From contig JAJYNL010000014.1 of NCBI GenBank assembly GCA_021786375.1, forward strand, positions 1 to 64,000: 64,000 nt of DNA, read 5' to 3'. The notes under the pieces are model-generated. The model made no database searches and was not told where the DNA came from. It saw only the letters and a program-made list of their open reading frames with translations. This document shows, piece by piece, positions 61,214-64,000 of this stretch. Positions within the stretch are counted from its first letter, which is position 1. Each line of letters opens with the position of its first letter. The position numbers and the translations under genes were made by a program. This DNA comes from Actinomycetes bacterium. Lineage in GTDB: Bacteria; Actinomycetota; Acidimicrobiia; Acidimicrobiales; Acidimicrobiaceae.

Positions 61214-61960
61214 CTAGCCCAACTTCTCGGAGAAGAAGTGGCTGATCAAACCCCAGCCCTGATTGGCGGCCTCTACGCGGTAGCTGGGCCGGTCAACGGC
61301 AAAGAACGCGTGCCCCGCACCATCGAAGCTGTGGAAGCGGTGGGCCTTGCCGTTCTCCTTGAGGACTTTGGACAGCTCTTCGACCTCGGCCGGAGAGGGG
61401 TACTTGTCGTCGGCTCCAAACAGTCCGAGCAGTTCGCACGAGAGGTTGGGGGCCAGGTCGATGATCGGCTTCACATGGTGGAGGGGATGATCAGCCGCCG
61501 GCGGATTTACTATGAATGCCCCGTAGCAGTCGACGGCCGCATCGAACTCCAGGCTGCAGGCGGCCAGGAAGCTCTGCCGTCCACCCGAGCAGTACCCGAT
61601 TACGCCCACTTTTCCGTTCGAGTTGGACAAGGAGAGGAGGTATTTACGCGCTCCTGCAACATCACCCACCAGCCTGCCGTCGGGAACTCCACCCGCGGCT
61701 CGTGAGGCGGCCGCCGCGTCGTCCGGCTCCCCACCCGGCGCCTCACGGTGGTGGAGGTTGGGGCAGATGGCGTTGTAGCCCATCTCGGCAAAGCGGCGCG
61801 CGATCTCCTTGGTGGCACGATCGTAGCCCGGCATATGGTGAATCACGACGACCCCACCCGCGGGTGTGTCCGAAAGGCACCTTGCCGAGTAGGCCTCGAT
61901 CATGTCGCCTTCGAATCCGGTAATTTGCACCGTCTCTGCAAGCACAATCTTGGAACGCAT
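61214..61960 (-). CDS. Dienelactone hydrolase-family alpha/beta hydrolase
   Basis: Family members hydrolyse dienelactones or other esters with a Cys-Asp-His triad. All three are visible: the nucleophile in VIGYCSGGRQSFLAA, Asp in GLFGADDKYPSP and His in FDGAGHAFFAVDRP. GGVVVIHHMPGYD is the oxyanion-region strand. The chain of 248 residues is typical. The track starts at 62005; ATG 61960, with AGAGG upstream, removes an N-terminal stretch that does not fit the fold. The role is unknown, because no aromatic-degradation genes are present nearby. It is co-transcribed with the small conserved gene downstream. Confidence 0.88.
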   Translation of the reverse strand: MRSKIVLAETVQITGFEGDMIEAYSARCLSDTPAGGVVVIHHMPGYDRATKEIARRFAEMGYNAICPNLHHREAPGGEPDDAAAASRAAGGVPDGRLVGDVAGARKYLLSLSNSNGKVGVIGYCSGGRQSFLAACSLEFDAAVDCYGAFIVNPPAADHPLHHVKPIIDLAPNLSCELLGLFGADDKYPSPAEVEELSKVLKENGKAHRFHSFDGAGHAFFAVDRPSYRVEAANQGWGLISHFFSEKLG

Positions 61961-62056
61961 CTCCACCTCTCTCAAGTCAGCCGGAGCAACGATCTTATCC
62001 CGCACGCCGGGTTAGACGAGGTCAACCACCACTTGCAGCTTGGCCGTGCCGGGCGC

Positions 62057-64000
62057 TCAGACCAGGCGATCGCGCATTGCCTCGATGAGGGCCGTCACCG
62101 CCTCGACGGCGGTGTCGGGGTGGAGAACGCGCAGTTCTCCGCCCGCCGAGCCGGCCAGCTTGGCCAGCCAGCTATAGGAGAGCACCCGGAGGCGATGCAC
62201 CTCCCAGCCCGGCAGGATGTTCGTGTCCAGCTCCTGCCGTGGAGCGCCGCCAAGCAGCCAAGCCTTGCCGGGCGCGGCGGCGACCAGCACCGAGTCTCCG
62301 GCGAGGAGCTCACCCTCCTCGAGCGAGAAGACCGAAGTCAGCAGGTCCCCGCCAGTTGCCTGCCTCGCTGCGCGATCCTCGGTGACCTGCAGGTTCTCCA
62401 GCCGGTCAAGGCGAAAGTTTCGGACTCCGCCGGATCGATGGCACCAACCCCGCAGGTACCAGAAGCCGCGATCGGAGAAGACCACGAACGGATCGACAAG
62501 GCGCGAGGTGAGTGACGACTCTCCCGAAGCCAGGTAGTCGAAGTGGACCTGCCGCTGCTCCTCTATGGCCACCCGCAGCGCCCCGATATGCCGCTCGCCT
62601 TCTATGTCTACGACAATCGATTCCGCCATCTCCGTGACGACATCCTTGCCGAAGATCTTCACAAGTGCGCTCTCCAGCTCCTTGCGCCCGTCGAACTCGC
62701 CCGATGCGAGCGCGACGCGAGCGGAAAGCGCTATCACGAACAGGTCGGAGTGCCCCAGTACCAGCCCCTTGGCGAAGTCCTCCGAGATGCGCGCCGAAAT
62801 CGCGTCACCCTCCACCACGATCTCGATCAGCTGGTCCGGAGTGAACGGAGGGAGGCCGCAGCATGCAACCCGCTCCAAGAGGTCTCCGACACGGCCTTCG
62901 TCGATCGAAAAGAGCCGCGCGATCTCCTGGGTGGTCGTAACCGGGTTCCGGTAAAGCCAGGGGAGGATTCCCATGACCTTGCGGAACTGTTCGATGGTCG
63001 TCAGGTTGCGGGCCCTTCGGGCAGGCGTGCCACCCGCAATCCCCTCACCGCTCGCAACTTGGCCGAGTCGCTGCAATTCCCCGGCCTCGGGGCGCGCCTC
63101 CCTTTGCGCGGCGATGGCGGCCTCCAGCCACTCCACTGCCGCACGCTTTGTCGCAGCTGGGCCCACAAGGCGCATGGCCTCGGAAAACTCCACCACCACA
63201 CGCATGAAGGCGGCCATGCTGCCGACGCTAAGAGTGGAGGTGACCCATCCATCGTCGCGCAGTGAAGTAACCGCGACGGGCAGATTGCCCTCCACAACTT
63301 CCGCCAACGCCGCCGGGTAGCGAACAACCACCTCCTGTGGCTCACTCTCGGCGATCGCAGTCCGGGTTTCGGGGATGATCTGGTTTAGGTCCAGGCCCTC
63401 GGGAACGTCGCAGGCCACACCAAGCCGCTCCACGGCACCCTCGACCAGATCGACGCGAAAGGATTTGGCAGTATCCAAGCCCTCCTCCTTGGCCAGCAGG
63501 TACCAATTCGCCCACCGGAAGACGATGGCGTAAGGGCAAGCTACGCGCTGCTTGCCCCGGTACGAAAAAGAGACCATCGAGCGCAAGGTGATCGCCTCGA
63601 AAAATTCCGAGACGCCGGGTACCGCGGGAAAAGTCGCAAGCTCTGCGAGTTCCCCGTCGTAGAGACATCCGAGCTTGCTCGCAGAGTCGAAGGCGTCGCC
63701 ACGCCCGAAGCGGACCGACGCCATGGCACCGGCGAGAGCCAGCGCCTCGAGAGGCGTGAGCGAAGGCGCCGGGGTCTTCGCGTCCCTCTGGTCCACCTTG
63801 TAGGCGTCCACCCCGCTAGGACCAGTCACCGTACGGATCGGCAAGCCCAGGGAGCGCAGGTCGCGCTTGGCCCGCTCGAAGGCCTGCCGCCGCGCAGCCG
63901 GCGTATCGGGAAATCCGCCGATGTCGGCGACGATCTGGTCCAAGGTCAGCGCTCGGGGCGAGTTGGCCAGCAGGAGATAGAGGTTGACCAATCTGGAAAG
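62057..64000 (-). CDS. pafBC: Fused PafB-PafC WYL-domain transcriptional regulator (5' end outside window)
   Basis: It is a DNA-damage-responsive activator in Actinobacteria. Two HTH-WYL units lie in one chain. The first (about 1-300) starts with a winged helix (LTLDQIVADIGGFPDT) and has a WYL core, SYRGKQRVACPYAIVFRWANWYLLAKE. The second (about 330-644) has HTH TTTQEIARLFSIDEG and WYL core VFSDRGFWYLRGWCHRSGGVRNFRLDRLENL. In many Actinobacteria pafB and pafC are adjacent separate genes; natural fusions are known. The track start is a TTG at 63991, but the frame continues to the edge as LSRLVNLYLLLA, which matches the usual PafB opening, so the true start lies beyond position 64000. Confidence 0.88.
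   Translation of the reverse strand, partial: LSRLVNLYLLLANSPRALTLDQIVADIGGFPDTPAARRQAFERAKRDLRSLGLPIRTVTGPSGVDAYKVDQRDAKTPAPSLTPLEALALAGAMASVRFGRGDAFDSASKLGCLYDGELAELATFPAVPGVSEFFEAITLRSMVSFSYRGKQRVACPYAIVFRWANWYLLAKEEGLDTAKSFRVDLVEGAVERLGVACDVPEGLDLNQIIPETRTAIAESEPQEVVVRYPAALAEVVEGNLPVAVTSLRDDGWVTSTLSVGSMAAFMRVVVEFSEAMRLVGPAATKRAAVEWLEAAIAAQREARPEAGELQRLGQVASGEGIAGGTPARRARNLTTIEQFRKVMGILPWLYRNPVTTTQEIARLFSIDEGRVGDLLERVACCGLPPFTPDQLIEIVVEGDAISARISEDFAKGLVLGHSDLFVIALSARVALASGEFDGRKELESALVKIFGKDVVTEMAESIVVDIEGERHIGALRVAIEEQRQVHFDYLASGESSLTSRLVDPFVVFSDRGFWYLRGWCHRSGGVRNFRLDRLENLQVTEDRAARQATGGDLLTSVFSLEEGELLAGDSVLVAAAPGKAWLLGGAPRQELDTNILPGWEVHRLRVLSYSWLAKLAGSAGGELRVLHPDTAVEAVTALIEAMRDRLV

Overview
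The window is GC-rich, densely packed, mostly protein-coding DNA from an actinobacterium; I see no rRNA, tRNA, CRISPR array or insertion sequence. Actinobacterial markers include F420 synthesis genes (cofD, cofE, cofC), a fused PafBC-type WYL regulator, a WbbL-like rhamnosyltransferase with the dTDP-rhamnose pathway, a CsoR repressor and an AccA3-type carboxylase. A complete form I (red-type) RuBisCO locus makes it a potentially autotrophic actinobacterium. An Acidimicrobiia-like lineage is my best guess from gene content, but this is inference.

Layout. (1) 1-2 kb: tail of a nitronate monooxygenase-like gene, then cofD-cofE. (2) 2-10.9 kb, minus strand: birA, an acyl-CoA dehydrogenase, rmlA, rmlB, rmlD, wbbL, a membrane-anchored unknown, an NDP-sugar pyrophosphorylase and an SDR epimerase, supplying dTDP-rhamnose and other nucleotide sugars to the envelope. 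As I recall it, the Mycobacterium tuberculosis fbiA-fbiB-manB-wbbL-rmlD region has similar order. (3) 10.9-28 kb: central metabolism with accA3, a threonine synthase-like enzyme, an M20 amidohydrolase, a flavoprotein disulfide-reductase homologue, a methylmalonyl-CoA mutase catalytic subunit, MoeB with an N-terminal rhodanese domain, a nitroreductase, pepA, a PduO-type cobalamin adenosyltransferase, metH and a secreted beta-propeller-like protein. Three of these genes concern cobalamin use.

(4) 28.2-42.6 kb: the Calvin-Benson-Bassham (CBB) locus. A minus-strand operon runs rpe, a transketolase::class II FBPase/SBPase fusion, then phosphoribulokinase. Divergent from it is a NarL-type response regulator plus a soluble GAF histidine kinase. 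Next come class I aldolase and cbbR (minus), then cbbL-cbbS-cbbX (plus), followed by convergent zwf and a HAD phosphatase. The window thus encodes CO2 fixation, RuBP regeneration, RuBisCO repair and two candidate regulators.

(5) 42.7-46.9 kb: Xaa-Pro aminopeptidase and a copper-resistance unit (copA, copZ, divergent csoR). (6) 46.9-51.7 kb: a 2-oxoacid dehydrogenase/lipoate block in which lpd and the E2 gene precede a single ORF fusing LipB and LipA. (7) 51.8-64 kb: rnhB, a class III adenylate cyclase, cofC, a PIG-L deacetylase, an acyl-CoA synthetase, a chromosomal TrwC-like relaxase with no visible helicase Walker motif, an MFS transporter, a small conserved protein, a dienelactone hydrolase and pafBC running off the right edge.

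The most notable observations are two in-frame fusions of pathway neighbours: transketolase::GlpX inside the CBB operon, and LipB::LipA beside the lipoylated E2. The two-component system embedded in the CBB locus and the degenerate relaxase are also worth follow-up. Many starts are GTG or TTG, and several track ORFs are over-extended at the 5' end; where so, I give the shorter start supported by domain boundary and ribosome binding site.
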